A stretch of 64,000 nt of DNA from contig NZ_JBDXXH010000006.1 in assembly GCF_040373385.1 (NCBI RefSeq), positions 163,213 to 227,212 on the forward strand, read 5' to 3'. The stretch comes from Nitratidesulfovibrio sp. Lineage in GTDB: Bacteria; Desulfobacterota; Desulfovibrionia; Desulfovibrionales; Desulfovibrionaceae. Both the position numbers and the translations under genes were made by a program. Of the stretch, positions 9,583 to 18,718 are shown piece after piece; the stretch's first letter is position 1; the number at the start of each line of letters is the position of its first letter. The notes under the pieces were generated by a model. That model saw nothing but the letters and a program-made list of their open reading frames with translations, did not search any database and was not told the DNA's origin.

Positions 9583-9611
9583 TTGACCGTCCGGCCCGTT
9601 GCGGGTACTTC
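9583..9611 (+). promoter_or_regulatory. Possible promoter of the first tRNA-Asn gene
   Basis: TTGACC (9583-9588) is followed after 17 nt by TACTTC (9606-9611). The -35 is good and the -10 weak. The spacing and the distance to the tRNA (36 nt) match the arrangement upstream of the second tRNA-Asn copy. Confidence 0.35.
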
Positions 9612-9646
9612 AGCCTCCGCGCCGGAAAACGCTTGGCGCGCCACGT

Positions 9647-9722
9647 TCCCCGGTGGCTCAATTGGCAGAGCGGGTGACTGTTAATCACTAGGTTGGCGGT
9701 TCAAGTCCGTCCCGGGGAGCCA
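9647..9722 (+). tRNA. tRNA-Asn (GUU), copy 1
   Basis: A 76-nt cloverleaf with encoded CCA. The acceptor stem TCCCCGG pairs with CCGGGGA, the discriminator is G, and the anticodon loop CTGTTAATC gives GUU (asparagine). The T-loop is GGTTCAAGTCC. It is identical to the gene at 18775-18850. Confidence 0.97.
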
Positions 9723-9730
9723 GAATGCAA

Positions 9731-9760
9731 GGGCGCATGACCACGGTCATGCGCCCTTTT
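9731..9760 (+). terminator. Rho-independent terminator of tRNA-Asn copy 1
   Basis: The inverted repeat GGGCGCATGACC / GGTCATGCGCCC (9731-9756) is followed by TTTT. The copy after the second tRNA differs by one base in the loop (ac versus at). Confidence 0.85.
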
Positions 9761-10193
9761 GCATTGCGTGCCGCCGCGTTGTGGCCGCCTGGCCGGATGC
9801 GGGCGGGCGCTGGACATCAGGCCACACATTTAATATCAACATATCCATAGGCAAAGTTTCGGCGGGGCCTCGCCACCCCGCCCGCACCGCGCCGCACCCC
9901 TCCCCACTCGCGCCCAGTTCGCGCCCAGTTCGCGCCCAGTTCGCGCCCCTCCCCTCCGTTCCGTGCGGTCGCGGCCCATCATGCGTGCCCTGTGCCGCAT
10001 GTCACCCGCCCGCATGCGCCCCGCGTGGTTCATGTCGTGCGCAACCGGAAAAGGAGGATACGTCCCGCCATCCCGCCCCCGTCAAACATACCGCTTCGCG
10101 CCGTTGCCACTGGCGCACGCGACACGCACGGAGGGCAGCCTTTGGATCCGCATGCTTCATCAACCCACCGCAAGACACGGAGGAGGACTTCGT
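9761..10193 (+). other. Non-coding gap before the YeiH-like gene
   Basis: 433 nt with no supportable gene. It contains the 11-bp tandem repeat at 9909-9941 and, just before the next gene, a strong AGGAGG ribosome site. No clear promoter was recognised. The open frame that runs through it lacks a ribosome site and protein-like composition. Confidence 0.6.
9909..9948. repeat. 11-bp tandem repeat, three full copies
   Basis: CGCGCCCAGTT repeats exactly at 9909, 9920 and 9931, followed by a partial fourth copy (CGCGCCC). Intergenic; no inverted symmetry. Confidence 0.9.
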
Positions 10194-11735
10194 ATGGCTG
10201 GGGAAAACAAGCTGGGGATTTCCGTACTCTGGAAGACCGAGGACTGGCTGGCAGTCTGGCTGGGCTTTCTGATCATCATCCTGATTCTTGGCGGTCTCAC
10301 CGTCAGCCTTCCCAAATTCAAGTGGACCACCGACGGCGAATTCGCCCAACTGGCCCAGAGCAAGGCGCCGGAAGTGACCGCCTTTGCCACCCAGGCCACC
10401 ACCAAGGGCGAGGCGGGAGTTGCCGCGTCCGCCGCCCTGCTCCAGACCACGCTTGCAGGCAAGGACCGCAAGGCCGTGGGCGACGCCGCCAAGGCCCTGG
10501 CCGACGCCGTCAAGGCGGCCAAGGACAAGGACATCAAGAAGAAGGGCGGCGAAATCGCCAAGTCGCTCGGCGACAACGCAGGCGCCCTGCCCGGCAAGGT
10601 GTTTGCCGCAGGCAACCTTGCCGCCTCGCTCACCCTGCTGGTGGGCCTGCTGGCGGTGGCCACGGTGGGCATCATGCTGCTGGGGCGCAACGTCGGCAAC
10701 TTCCTGGCGGGCTTTCCCGTGGTGTTCGTGCTGGCGTGGCTGGCCCAGTTCATTGCCGGCAACTTCACCATCAACGACCTGGGCATAGAATACGTGCTGT
10801 GGTGCCTGTTCCTGGGGCTGATCGTCAGCAACTTCGCCGGGCTGCCGCAATGGCTGCGCCCGGCGGTGCAGACGGAGTACTACATCAAGACGGGCCTGGT
10901 CATCCTTGGCGCGGGCATCCTGTTCGGAGAAATCGTGCAGGCCGGGATGTACGCCATCGTGCAGGCCCTGCTGGTGATCACCGTGGTGTGGTACTTCACC
11001 TTCTGGCTGTGCAAGAAGCTGGACATCGACGACGAGTTCTCGGCCATGCTTTCCTCGGCCGTGTCCATCTGCGGGGTGTCGGCGGCCATTGCCACCTCCG
11101 GCGCGGTACGGGGCGACCCCAAGAAGCTCTCGTACGTCACCTCGGTGGTGCTCATCTGCGCCGTGCCCATGATGGTGCTGCAACCGATCATCGCCAAGAT
11201 GACCGGCATGCCCGACCTGGTGGCAGGCGCCTGGATGGGCGGCACCCTCGACACCTCCGGCTCGGTGGTGGCGGCGGGCGCGCTGGTGAGTGAAACGGCC
11301 ATGAAGATCGGCGTCATCGTCAAGATGGGCCAGAACGTGTTCATCGGCTTTGCCGCGTTCTTCCTGGCGGTGTGGTGGGCCTACAAGGAATCGGCCCACC
11401 TGCCCGGCGGGCAGAAGCCCAGCGCCATGGAGATATGGGACCGCTTCCCCAAGTTTGTGCTGGGGTTCATGGCGGCTTCGGTGCTGTTCTCGTTCTTCCT
11501 GCCCGGCGACATGGTCAGCGCCACCAAGTCCACCCTGGGCGGGCTGCGCACCTGGTGGTTCGCGCTGGCCTTCACCTGCATCGGGCTCGAGACGCGCTTC
11601 AGCGAACTGGCCAGCCTTGGCGGGGGCAAGCCTGCCCTGGCCTTCGTCATCGGGCAGGGGGTGAACATCATCTGGACGCTGGTGCTCGCCTACCTGATCT
11701 TTGGCGGCACGCTGTTCCCGCCGCCGCCCATGTAG
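10194..11735 (+). CDS. YeiH/UPF0324-family putative anion (sulfate) exporter with a large insertion
   Basis: Multi-spanning inner-membrane protein of the conserved YeiH (PSE) family, whose members are annotated as putative sulfate exporters; substrate is not established. The start is fixed by GGAGGAGG before the ATG. Of 513 residues, the first helix is about 20-37. Residues 40-143 are a hydrophilic Ala/Lys-rich stretch (KAVGDAAKALADAVKAAKDK) that predicts as helical. At least ten further helices follow. Family signatures include GLVILGAGILFGEIV, SAVSICGVSAAIATSGAV, GAWMGGTLDTSGSV and ETRFSELASLGGGKP. The insertion between the first two helices makes it longer than typical YeiH proteins (about 350 aa). 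The P-type ATPase follows after 143 nt, with a hairpin between. Confidence 0.82.
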   Translation: MAGENKLGISVLWKTEDWLAVWLGFLIIILILGGLTVSLPKFKWTTDGEFAQLAQSKAPEVTAFATQATTKGEAGVAASAALLQTTLAGKDRKAVGDAAKALADAVKAAKDKDIKKKGGEIAKSLGDNAGALPGKVFAAGNLAASLTLLVGLLAVATVGIMLLGRNVGNFLAGFPVVFVLAWLAQFIAGNFTINDLGIEYVLWCLFLGLIVSNFAGLPQWLRPAVQTEYYIKTGLVILGAGILFGEIVQAGMYAIVQALLVITVVWYFTFWLCKKLDIDDEFSAMLSSAVSICGVSAAIATSGAVRGDPKKLSYVTSVVLICAVPMMVLQPIIAKMTGMPDLVAGAWMGGTLDTSGSVVAAGALVSETAMKIGVIVKMGQNVFIGFAAFFLAVWWAYKESAHLPGGQKPSAMEIWDRFPKFVLGFMAASVLFSFFLPGDMVSATKSTLGGLRTWWFALAFTCIGLETRFSELASLGGGKPALAFVIGQGVNIIWTLVLAYLIFGGTLFPPPPM

Positions 11736-11807
11736 CCGATAGTGCACCACCGCCGCCCGTCCCGGCCATACGGACACGCCGGGGCGGACGGCGGCCCGGC
11801 GGAATAC

Positions 11808-11836
11808 CGCGCCGGGGGCTGCCTGCCCCCGGCGCG
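11808..11836 (+). terminator. GC-rich hairpin between the YeiH-like and ATPase genes
   Basis: An 11-bp stem, CGCGCCGGGGG / CCCCCGGCGCG, with a 7-nt loop. There is no T-run after it on either strand. It could be a weak terminator or a transcript-stabilising structure; the ATPase ribosome site lies 33 nt downstream. Confidence 0.45.
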
Positions 11837-11878
11837 TCATCACGCCACACCCGCACCATACCCGAACGGGAGCACACC

Positions 11879-14767
11879 ATGACCCAGCCCGCATGGCACG
11901 CCATGGACACGGACGAAGTGGCACGCACCCTGGGCACGGACCCGGCGCGCGGCCTTTCCGCCGCCCAGGCCGAGGAACAACTGTCCCGACACGGTCCCAA
12001 TGAACTGACCCACGAGGAAAAGCCCTCGCCCCTGCGCATGTTCCTGGGGCAGTTCGCCAACGTGCTCATCGTCATCCTGCTGGCTGCGGTGGTCCTTTCC
12101 GCCGCCGTGGGCGAGGTGGTGGACGCGGCCATCATCCTGGCCATCGTGCTGTTCTGCGCGGTGCTCGGCTTTGTGCAGGAATACCGGGCGGAACAGGCCC
12201 TGGATGCCCTGAAGAAAATGCTCTCGCCCACCACCTGCGTGCTGCGCGACGGCACGGAGACGCGCATCCCCTCGGCCCAGGTGGTGCCCGGTGACGTGGT
12301 GCTGCTGGAGGCGGGCGACCGCGTACCCGCCGATGCGCGCCTCGTCGAGGCTCACTCCCTGCGCTGCGACGAGGCACCCCTGACCGGCGAATCGCTGCCC
12401 GTGGGCAAGGGCACGGACCCCGTGGCCGAAGACGCGGGCACGGCCGACCGGCGCAACATGACCTTCACCGGCACCACCATCACCTATGGGCGGGGGCGTG
12501 CCGTGGTCACCGCCACGGGCATGGAAACGGCCTTCGGGCAGATCGCCCGCGAGGTGGCCACCGTGGAAACGGTGAAAACCCCGCTGGAAAAACGCACCGA
12601 GGAAATCGGCAAGTGGCTGGGCATCATCGCCCTGACCATCTGCGTGCTGGTAGCCGGGTTCAGCATCGCGCGCGAGGCCGTGCACGGCACCGTGGATTTC
12701 GCCTTCATCGTGTCCATGATCATGTTCGCCGTGTCGCTAGCCGTTGCCGCCGTGCCGGAAGCGCTGGCCGCCATCGTCACCGGGGCGCTGGCCATCGGCA
12801 TGCGCCAGATGGCCCGGCGCGGGGCGCTGGTGCGGCGCATGCCCGCCGTGGAGACGCTGGGCTGCACCACGGTGATCTGCACCGACAAGACCGGCACCCT
12901 GACGCGCGGCGAAATGACCGTGCGCGCGCTGTTCACCTTCCCGGCAGCGGGAACAGGGGGAAACATCGCGGAGGCGGCGGGCATCGAAACCGAGGTCACC
13001 GGCTCGGGCTACGAACCCAGGGGCGGCCTGCGCCATGGCGGGCATGACATTGATGCATCCGACGGCCCGCCCCCGCGCGAGGTGCAGGCCCTGCTGCTGG
13101 CGGGCCTGCTGTGCAATGACGCCGAGCTGCTGCCCCCCGGCGATTCCGGGCAGTGGGCCATCCGGGGCGACCCCACCGAGGCGGCGCTGGTGGTCGCCGC
13201 GCTGAAGCTGCGCACCCCCGATGCCGACAACACCGCCGAATCCTGCCCGGCCTGGCTGGCCGCCCTGCCCCAAACGCCCGGGGCGGGCTGCGCCCTGCAC
13301 GTGCGCGCGCCCAACCCGCGCCTGGAGGAATTTCCGTTCAGTTCGGAGCGCAAGCGCATGACCACCATGCACGCGCTGTCGCCCCAGGCCGCCCCGGTGG
13401 CGGGCGCGGACCACGCGGCCTTCATGAAGGGCGCGCCAGAGGTGGTGCTGGCCCGGTGCGACCGGGTGCTGGCGGGCGGAGAGATACGCCCCCTGAGCTA
13501 CGCCGACCGCGCCGCCGTTCAGGCAGCGGCGGAACGCATGGCCGAACGCGCCCTGCGCGTGCTGGCCCTGTCCATGCTGCCCCTGCACGGCGCCCCCGGC
13601 GACCACCAGCCTGCCCCGCTTGCGGAAGACGAGGCCGAGTACGGCCACGTGCTGCTGGGCCTTGCGGGCATGATGGACCCGCCCCGCGACGAGGCGGCGC
13701 AAGCCGTGGCCACCTGCCGCCGGGTGGGCATCCGCCCGGTGATGATCACCGGCGACCACCGCCTGACGGCAGAGGCCGTGGCCCGCGAAATCGGCATCCA
13801 TCGGGAGGGCGACGTGGTGCTCACCGGCGACGGGCTAGCCGCGCTGGACGATGCCACCTTCGCGGGCATGGTGGACCGGGTCAGCGTGTATGCCCGCGTA
13901 TCGCCCATGGACAAGCTGCGCATCGTCAAGGCGTGGAAGGCGCGCGGTGACGTGGTGGCCATGACCGGCGACGGGGTGAACGATGCCCCGGCCCTGAAGC
14001 AGGCCGACATCGGCGTGGCCATGGGCATCACCGGCACCGAGGTGGCCCGCGAGGCGGCGGACATGGTGCTGACCGACGACAACTTCGCCTCCATCGTGAA
14101 AGCCATTGAACTAGGCCGGTGGATTTACGACAACATCAAGAAATATCTCACCTTCCTGCTGCGCTGCAACATCACGGAGGTGGCCGTCATCGGCGGCACC
14201 GTACTGCTTCTGGGGCCGGAATACCTGCCCCTGCTGCCCGCCGCCATCCTGTACATCAACCTGGCCACCGACGGACTGCCCGCGCTGGCCCTGGGCGTGG
14301 CCCCGCCGGACCCGGACATCATGGACCGCCCCCCGCGCGACCCGCGCGAAAGCGTGTTCACCAGGGACGTGAAGATATTCGTGCTGCTGGCCGTATGCAT
14401 CGAGATACCGCTGTTCTTCGGCCTGTTCCTGCACGATCTTGCGGACATCGGCACCGCGCGCACCGAAATGTTCTTCTTGTTCATCATCGTGGAGATGATC
14501 ATCGCGCTGAACTTCCGGTCCATGCGCTTCAGCATCGTGCAGGCCCCGCCGCACGGCTGGCTGCTGCTGGCCATCGCCTGGGAGGTGGCGCTGGTGGCCG
14601 TGCTGATGCAGTTCGCGCCGGTGCGCGAGGCCTTCGGCATCCACATGCCCGGCGGGCGCACCCTGGGCATCATCACCGCCTTCGGCGCGGCGGTGTTCGC
14701 CTCCATGGAGGTGGCCAAGGTGTTCATCCGCAGGCAGATGGCGGCGGGTGCCGGGGTGCCGGACTAA
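11879..14767 (+). CDS. P2-type cation-transporting ATPase (Ca2+-ATPase-like)
   Basis: ATP-driven cation pump of 962 aa in the inner membrane. Order: N-terminal cation-ATPase domain (HAMDTDEVARTLGTD...GLSAAQAEEQ), actuator with TGES (about residue 167), the phosphorylated Asp D336 in CTDKTGTLT, nucleotide-binding domain, hinge TGDGVNDAPALK, and a six-helix C-terminal membrane domain. Ligand positions of SERCA-type pumps are kept: M5 has CNITEV (Asn and Glu) and M6 has NLATDG (Asn, Thr, Asp). The M4 motif, usually PEGLP, reads PEALA here: the Glu is kept but Gly and Pro are replaced. The substrate is therefore probably Ca2+ or a similar cation, unproven. GGGAG lies 6 nt before the ATG. Confidence 0.9.
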   Translation: MTQPAWHAMDTDEVARTLGTDPARGLSAAQAEEQLSRHGPNELTHEEKPSPLRMFLGQFANVLIVILLAAVVLSAAVGEVVDAAIILAIVLFCAVLGFVQEYRAEQALDALKKMLSPTTCVLRDGTETRIPSAQVVPGDVVLLEAGDRVPADARLVEAHSLRCDEAPLTGESLPVGKGTDPVAEDAGTADRRNMTFTGTTITYGRGRAVVTATGMETAFGQIAREVATVETVKTPLEKRTEEIGKWLGIIALTICVLVAGFSIAREAVHGTVDFAFIVSMIMFAVSLAVAAVPEALAAIVTGALAIGMRQMARRGALVRRMPAVETLGCTTVICTDKTGTLTRGEMTVRALFTFPAAGTGGNIAEAAGIETEVTGSGYEPRGGLRHGGHDIDASDGPPPREVQALLLAGLLCNDAELLPPGDSGQWAIRGDPTEAALVVAALKLRTPDADNTAESCPAWLAALPQTPGAGCALHVRAPNPRLEEFPFSSERKRMTTMHALSPQAAPVAGADHAAFMKGAPEVVLARCDRVLAGGEIRPLSYADRAAVQAAAERMAERALRVLALSMLPLHGAPGDHQPAPLAEDEAEYGHVLLGLAGMMDPPRDEAAQAVATCRRVGIRPVMITGDHRLTAEAVAREIGIHREGDVVLTGDGLAALDDATFAGMVDRVSVYARVSPMDKLRIVKAWKARGDVVAMTGDGVNDAPALKQADIGVAMGITGTEVAREAADMVLTDDNFASIVKAIELGRWIYDNIKKYLTFLLRCNITEVAVIGGTVLLLGPEYLPLLPAAILYINLATDGLPALALGVAPPDPDIMDRPPRDPRESVFTRDVKIFVLLAVCIEIPLFFGLFLHDLADIGTARTEMFFLFIIVEMIIALNFRSMRFSIVQAPPHGWLLLAIAWEVALVAVLMQFAPVREAFGIHMPGGRTLGIITAFGAAVFASMEVAKVFIRRQMAAGAGVPD

Positions 14768-14772
14768 AAAAA

Positions 14773-14817
14773 GGCAGGGCTGGCAGGACGGGCAGGACTG
14801 GCAGGACGGGCAAGGTC
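14773..14817. repeat. 9-bp tandem repeat, five copies
   Basis: Units of GGCAGGACK (variants GGCAGGGCT, GGCAGGACG, GGCAGGACT, GGCAGGACG, GGCAAGGTC) start at once after the ATPase stop. The 168-nt gap to the convergent radical SAM gene holds nothing else recognisable. Confidence 0.9.
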
Positions 14818-14935
14818 GGACGCCGGGAAGTGGCGGGAAACGACACCGGAAGACGCCGGACGACGCCGGAAACTGCCCTCCGGGGCGGCAAGGCCACGGC
14901 AACGCGGCGGGCCGAAGGTTGTGGCGAAGCGCCCG

Positions 14936-16132
14936 TCAGTGCACCCGCAGCTTGATGCACCCCTCGCAGGGCGCTGGCGGCATGCCCCGCGCATGGGCGG
15001 CGCGAAACGCCGCATACGCCGGACGCCCCCATACCTCGGCCAGGGTGGCGTCCTCCACGCTGCCGAACAGCATGCGCCCGGCCGCAACCGGGCCGGAACC
15101 GTCACGCGGGCGGCCACCGCACAGGGGCAGCGCCGCGAACACGCAGGGGGCCACCATGCCGTCCACGGTTATCACGGCGGCACGGCCCACGTTTTCGGTG
15201 CACGAAGCATCCCCCTCGCGCGCCGCCAGCGCGTGCAGCATGGCGCTGGGGACGTCCCAGAGTTCCGGCGGTTCGTGCCCCGGCAGGAACGGATGGTCAG
15301 GCGTGACCGAGTGAGCCTGCAGCGAAACGGCAGCGTCCTGCCGCCCGTCCTGCCGCGGAACCGGATGTACGGGCAAAGATGCAGGCGGTTGCGCGGGCCG
15401 GGGCAGGCGCCAGACCATCCGGATGCCCTCTGCCTCGGCAACCGTGCATGCCGCTTCCAGCCGCCGCCCCAGTGCGGCCAGTTCGTCAGCCCCGGCATGG
15501 GCGTAGGCGGCGTCCGCAAGTTGGGGCGTGGTCACGTGGTCCAGCGTGGACACCACCACCGTTTCCACGCCGCGCCCGCGCAGCAACGCGGGGAGAGCTT
15601 CCGGCCCGCCCGTGTCCTGGCGCAGCAGCATGTAGGCCAGATGCACGCGGGGCAGCACGCTGCCCGCACGCGCCTTGGCCTCGCGCAAGGCGTCCAGCGC
15701 GGCCAGCACCCGTGCGGTTGGCGCTCCGCGCCGCACCGCATCGTTGCGGGCACCGATGCCCGCCAGCGACAGGGCCACCATGTCCACCCCGGCATCCACC
15801 AGCACCCCGGCCATGCCTGCATCCAGATGCATGCCGTTGGTGGTCAGCCCCACCGCGTACCCCGCCGCCACGGCCTCGGCCAGCATGTCCGGATACCGGG
15901 GATGCAGCAGCGGCTCGCCCCATCCCTGCAAGTGCAGGTGGCGCGTGCCCCGGCAGGCGGTCAGCACCCGCCGGAACAGCGCCATGGGCATGTCCGCGTT
16001 GCGCCATCCATCCCCGCAGGCGGTGCGCGGGCAATAGACGCACGCCGCGTCGCAGCGGGTGGTCACCTCCACCTGCACCCAGTCCCACCGGGGGCGGCGG
16101 GGGCGAAACAGCGCACGCAGGGCAGGGAACAT
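14936..16132 (-). CDS. Radical SAM protein with SPASM-like C-terminus
   Basis: 398 aa. The radical SAM cluster motif is C27-x3-C31-x2-C34 (RCDAACVYC), followed by the glycine-rich HLQGWGEPLLHPRYPDML segment that contacts SAM. A second Cys-rich region lies at the C-terminus (CTENVGRAAVITVDGMVAPC, a further C, and CEGCIKL at the end), resembling a SPASM auxiliary-cluster domain. GSVEDATLAEVWGRPAYAAF between them matches the 'number/expected' linker common in SPASM proteins. GGAGG lies about 5 nt before the ATG at 16132. Substrate unknown. Its neighbour upstream is the methyltransferase-like gene at 16287, 154 nt away on the same strand, so the two may be co-transcribed. No peptide precursor gene was seen nearby. 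Confidence 0.85.
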   Translation of the reverse strand: MFPALRALFRPRRPRWDWVQVEVTTRCDAACVYCPRTACGDGWRNADMPMALFRRVLTACRGTRHLHLQGWGEPLLHPRYPDMLAEAVAAGYAVGLTTNGMHLDAGMAGVLVDAGVDMVALSLAGIGARNDAVRRGAPTARVLAALDALREAKARAGSVLPRVHLAYMLLRQDTGGPEALPALLRGRGVETVVVSTLDHVTTPQLADAAYAHAGADELAALGRRLEAACTVAEAEGIRMVWRLPRPAQPPASLPVHPVPRQDGRQDAAVSLQAHSVTPDHPFLPGHEPPELWDVPSAMLHALAAREGDASCTENVGRAAVITVDGMVAPCVFAALPLCGGRPRDGSGPVAAGRMLFGSVEDATLAEVWGRPAYAAFRAAHARGMPPAPCEGCIKLRVH

Positions 16133-16149
16133 GGATCCTCCCGTCCGGA

Positions 16150-16183
16150 CCAGATACGGGCCAGATACGGGCCGGTTACGGGC
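16150..16183. repeat. 11-bp imperfect tandem repeat upstream of the radical SAM gene
   Basis: CCAGATACGGG occurs twice in tandem and then as CCGGTTACGGG, in the leader between the methyltransferase-like and radical SAM genes. Confidence 0.8.
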
Positions 16184-16286
16184 CAGGCATAAGGCAGGCA
16201 GGGGACCGGCATGAGGCAACAGGGGCGGCCCATGGCACGTCCACGGCCCCCCATGGGACCGGGCGGCACCCCACCCTTTTCGCAAT

Positions 16287-16967
16287 TCAGCCGTACATGC
16301 GGAACGGGTTGGGCCACAGCCGGTTCACCCGGGTAGCGTAGCGATCCCATGCATCACCGAAGCGGGCGGCAAGAAACGATTCCTCCACCACCACCGTCTC
16401 GCGGAACAGCGCCCATGCCACCACCGGCCCGGCCAGCATGGGCCACGAGGCGAAACACAGCGCGATGCCCGGCAAAATGCCCAGGATCCACCCCGCGTAG
16501 ATGGGGTTGCGGGTGATCCGGTACGGGCCGCCGGTGACCAGGCGCCCCTCCTGGCGGCCCGGCTTCAGCTCCGCCCAGGCGCGACGCACGGTCAGCGTGC
16601 CCAGCAGCAGGGCGCACAGCCCCATGAGCACCCAGGCCCAGTGGGGCAGCATTTCCATGCCGAAAGGCCCCGGCAGGGCCAGGGTAAGCCCCGCTCCGCC
16701 AAGCTGCGCCAGCAGGGCGGGCACCACGATGCGCGGCCCCGCGCCCCACAGCGAAAGATCCTCCGGCGTCACGCCCCCGGCGCGTTCGTCCTCGTGCGAC
16801 GGCACCACACGGGGGATGGACGGGCCTTCCCCCGCCGCGCCCGGTTCGCCGGGCAGATCCGGCTCGCCGTGCGGCGGACGGAAGGAACCCGGCTGCCGGT
16901 CGTCCGCCTCGTCGGTCCGCAGCAACGCGGAGTATTCGTGCGCGATGTCCAGATGGTCGTGTTTCAT
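16287..16967 (-). CDS. Isoprenylcysteine/phospholipid methyltransferase-like membrane protein
   Basis: 226 aa. The C-terminal half carries the ICMT/PEMT family signature: YRITRNPIYAGWILGI, then after two helices EESFLAARFGDAWDRYATRVNRLWP. It has about four or five membrane helices (near 90-110, 118-135, 160-195). In this family these residues bind SAM at the membrane face; bacterial substrates are mostly unknown. Residues 1-80 are a hydrophilic, Pro/Gly/Asp-rich extension (PHGEPDLPGEPGAAGEGP) without recognisable domain. GGAGG about 8 nt before the ATG at 16967 sets the start. Probably read with the radical SAM gene that follows. Confidence 0.75.
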   Translation of the reverse strand: MKHDHLDIAHEYSALLRTDEADDRQPGSFRPPHGEPDLPGEPGAAGEGPSIPRVVPSHEDERAGGVTPEDLSLWGAGPRIVVPALLAQLGGAGLTLALPGPFGMEMLPHWAWVLMGLCALLLGTLTVRRAWAELKPGRQEGRLVTGGPYRITRNPIYAGWILGILPGIALCFASWPMLAGPVVAWALFRETVVVEESFLAARFGDAWDRYATRVNRLWPNPFRMYG

Positions 16968-17220
16968 GGCGGAGCCTCCATGCCGAAGGGTTTTCCACGC
17001 CTGCACCATACCCGAATCAGCGGCCATCAGGGAAGCCCCCGGCAGCCCGCCGGTCCGATTTCCACGCACGGGCCAGCGCCATGTCCTGCTCCACGTTCCG
17101 CGCCATCCTCCGTTCCATGCCCCGCCATCACCAGGGTATACCCGCTGTCATGCCGCATGGATGCACGCGGCTTGCTGCTTCCGGAATTGCGACAGCGATA
17201 AAAATGGCGCCCGCATTTTC

Positions 17221-17249
17221 TTGACTGTCCGCAATACATGCATAGTATC
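17221..17249 (+). promoter_or_regulatory. Likely promoter of nhaA
   Basis: TTGACT (17221-17226) and TAGTAT (17243-17248) are separated by 16 nt, 37 nt before the nhaA start. The 9-mer CATAGTATC spanning the -10 recurs twice as an inverted repeat in the HxlR-nitroreductase gap. The 318-nt gap 16968-17285 otherwise holds nothing recognisable. Confidence 0.55.
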
Positions 17250-17285
17250 AACAGTTACATCTGCAAACCATCAACAGGAGTCCAC

Positions 17286-18674
17286 ATGACGCACGACACC
17301 GGTCACGACCTGCGATCTTCCTACGCACGGCCTGCGACCCCTGCCGATCGCCTGCTCGACCCCTTCCTGTCCTTCATGCGCATCGAGGCAGCCAGCGGCA
17401 TCCTGCTGCTTGCCTGCACCGTGCTTGCACTGTGCGCAGCCAATTCGCCCCTGGCCACCGCATGGCATGCCTTCTGGCAGCACCCCTTCGCCATGGGGCC
17501 GGAGGGCTTCGAACTGCGCAAGCCGCTGATCCTCTGGGTGAACGACGGCCTGATGGCCATCTTCTTCTTTATGGTGGGACTGGAGATCAAGCGCGAGATG
17601 CTGGCCGGGGAACTGGCCACCCCCGCCCAGGCCCTGCCCCCCGTACTGGCGGCGGCGGGCGGCATGGCGGCCCCGGCGCTGGTCTATCTGGCCTTCAACC
17701 TGGGGCATCCTTCCGGCATAGCGCAGGGCTGGGCCGTGCCCATGGCCACCGACATCGCCTTTGCCCTCGGCGTGCTTGCGCTGGCCGGGGACCGGGTGCC
17801 CCTTTCGGTCAAGGTGTTCCTGACCGCCCTGGCCATCGCCGACGACATCGGCGCGGTGCTGGCCATCGCCCTGTTCTACACGGCGGACATCTCGCTGGTG
17901 GCGCTGGGCATCGGCTTTGCCGGGCTGGCCGTGGCCGCGCTGGGCAATGCCCTGGGCGTTGTGCGCACCCTGTTCTACGTGCTGGCGGGTGCCGTCACCT
18001 GGGTGGCCTTCCTGAAGTCGGGCGTGCACGCCACGGTGGCGGGCGTGCTGCTGGCCTTCTGCATTCCGGCCCGCGCGCGCGCCACCCCCGGCGACCTGGT
18101 TTCCGCCGGGCGGCGCCTGCTGGGCGCCGTGGAAAGCGGCGCTGCCGACGGGCATCTGCTGGCCGACGCCCACCGCCATGCCGCCGTCGAGGCCATGGAA
18201 ACCGCCGCCCGCCATGCCGCCACGCCCCTGCGCAGGCTGGAACACGCCCTGGCCCCGTGGGTGGCCTGGGGCATCATGCCGGTGTTCGCGCTGGCCAATG
18301 CCGGGGTATCCATCAGCGCGGACCTGCTGGGGGGCCTGGGCAACCCGGTGACCATGGGCGTGGCTGCGGGCCTCTTCTTCGGCAAGCAGTTGGGCGTGCT
18401 GGCCGCCGTGTGGCTGCCGGTGAAGCTGGGCCTGGCCCGACTGCCCCGCGACATGACCTGGCGGCACGTGTACGGCGTGGCCCTGCTGGCGGGCATCGGC
18501 TTCACCATGGCCCTGTTCGTGGCGCAACTGGCCTACGCGGACGCGCGCACCCTGGACTACGCCAAGTTGGGCATCCTTTCTGCCTCCCTGGTGGCCGGGG
18601 TGTGCGGATGGCTGGTGCTGCGCACCGCTCCGCCGCCCCCGGCCCATCACGCGGGCAACCGCCCACCACGCTGA
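17286..18674 (+). CDS. nhaA: Na+/H+ antiporter NhaA
   Basis: Inner-membrane antiporter (462 aa) that exports Na+ in exchange for protons. Family hallmarks are visible: LWVNDGLMAIFFFMVGLEIKRE, GWAVPMATDIAFALGVLAL, VKVFLTALAIADDIGAVLAIALFY (containing the two adjacent ion-binding aspartates in ADDIGA), PWVAWGIMPVFALANAGV and GIGFTMALFVAQLAY. It is longer than E. coli NhaA (388 aa). The extra length is a hydrophilic loop between helices (about residues 270-325, LLGAVESGAADGHLLADAHRH) and an N-terminal tail. AGGAG precedes the ATG at 17286. It is the last gene before the second tRNA-Asn. Confidence 0.96.
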   Translation: MTHDTGHDLRSSYARPATPADRLLDPFLSFMRIEAASGILLLACTVLALCAANSPLATAWHAFWQHPFAMGPEGFELRKPLILWVNDGLMAIFFFMVGLEIKREMLAGELATPAQALPPVLAAAGGMAAPALVYLAFNLGHPSGIAQGWAVPMATDIAFALGVLALAGDRVPLSVKVFLTALAIADDIGAVLAIALFYTADISLVALGIGFAGLAVAALGNALGVVRTLFYVLAGAVTWVAFLKSGVHATVAGVLLAFCIPARARATPGDLVSAGRRLLGAVESGAADGHLLADAHRHAAVEAMETAARHAATPLRRLEHALAPWVAWGIMPVFALANAGVSISADLLGGLGNPVTMGVAAGLFFGKQLGVLAAVWLPVKLGLARLPRDMTWRHVYGVALLAGIGFTMALFVAQLAYADARTLDYAKLGILSASLVAGVCGWLVLRTAPPPPAHHAGNRPPR

Positions 18675-18718
18675 CGCCCCGCAGTACCGCCACCAGCGCG
18701 GAAACCTGCACCATGCGC

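Noticed and set aside
10002-11924. 640-codon minus-strand frame opposite the YeiH-like gene
   Set aside because: Same antisense effect; repetitive His/Gln/Gly composition and no ribosome site.
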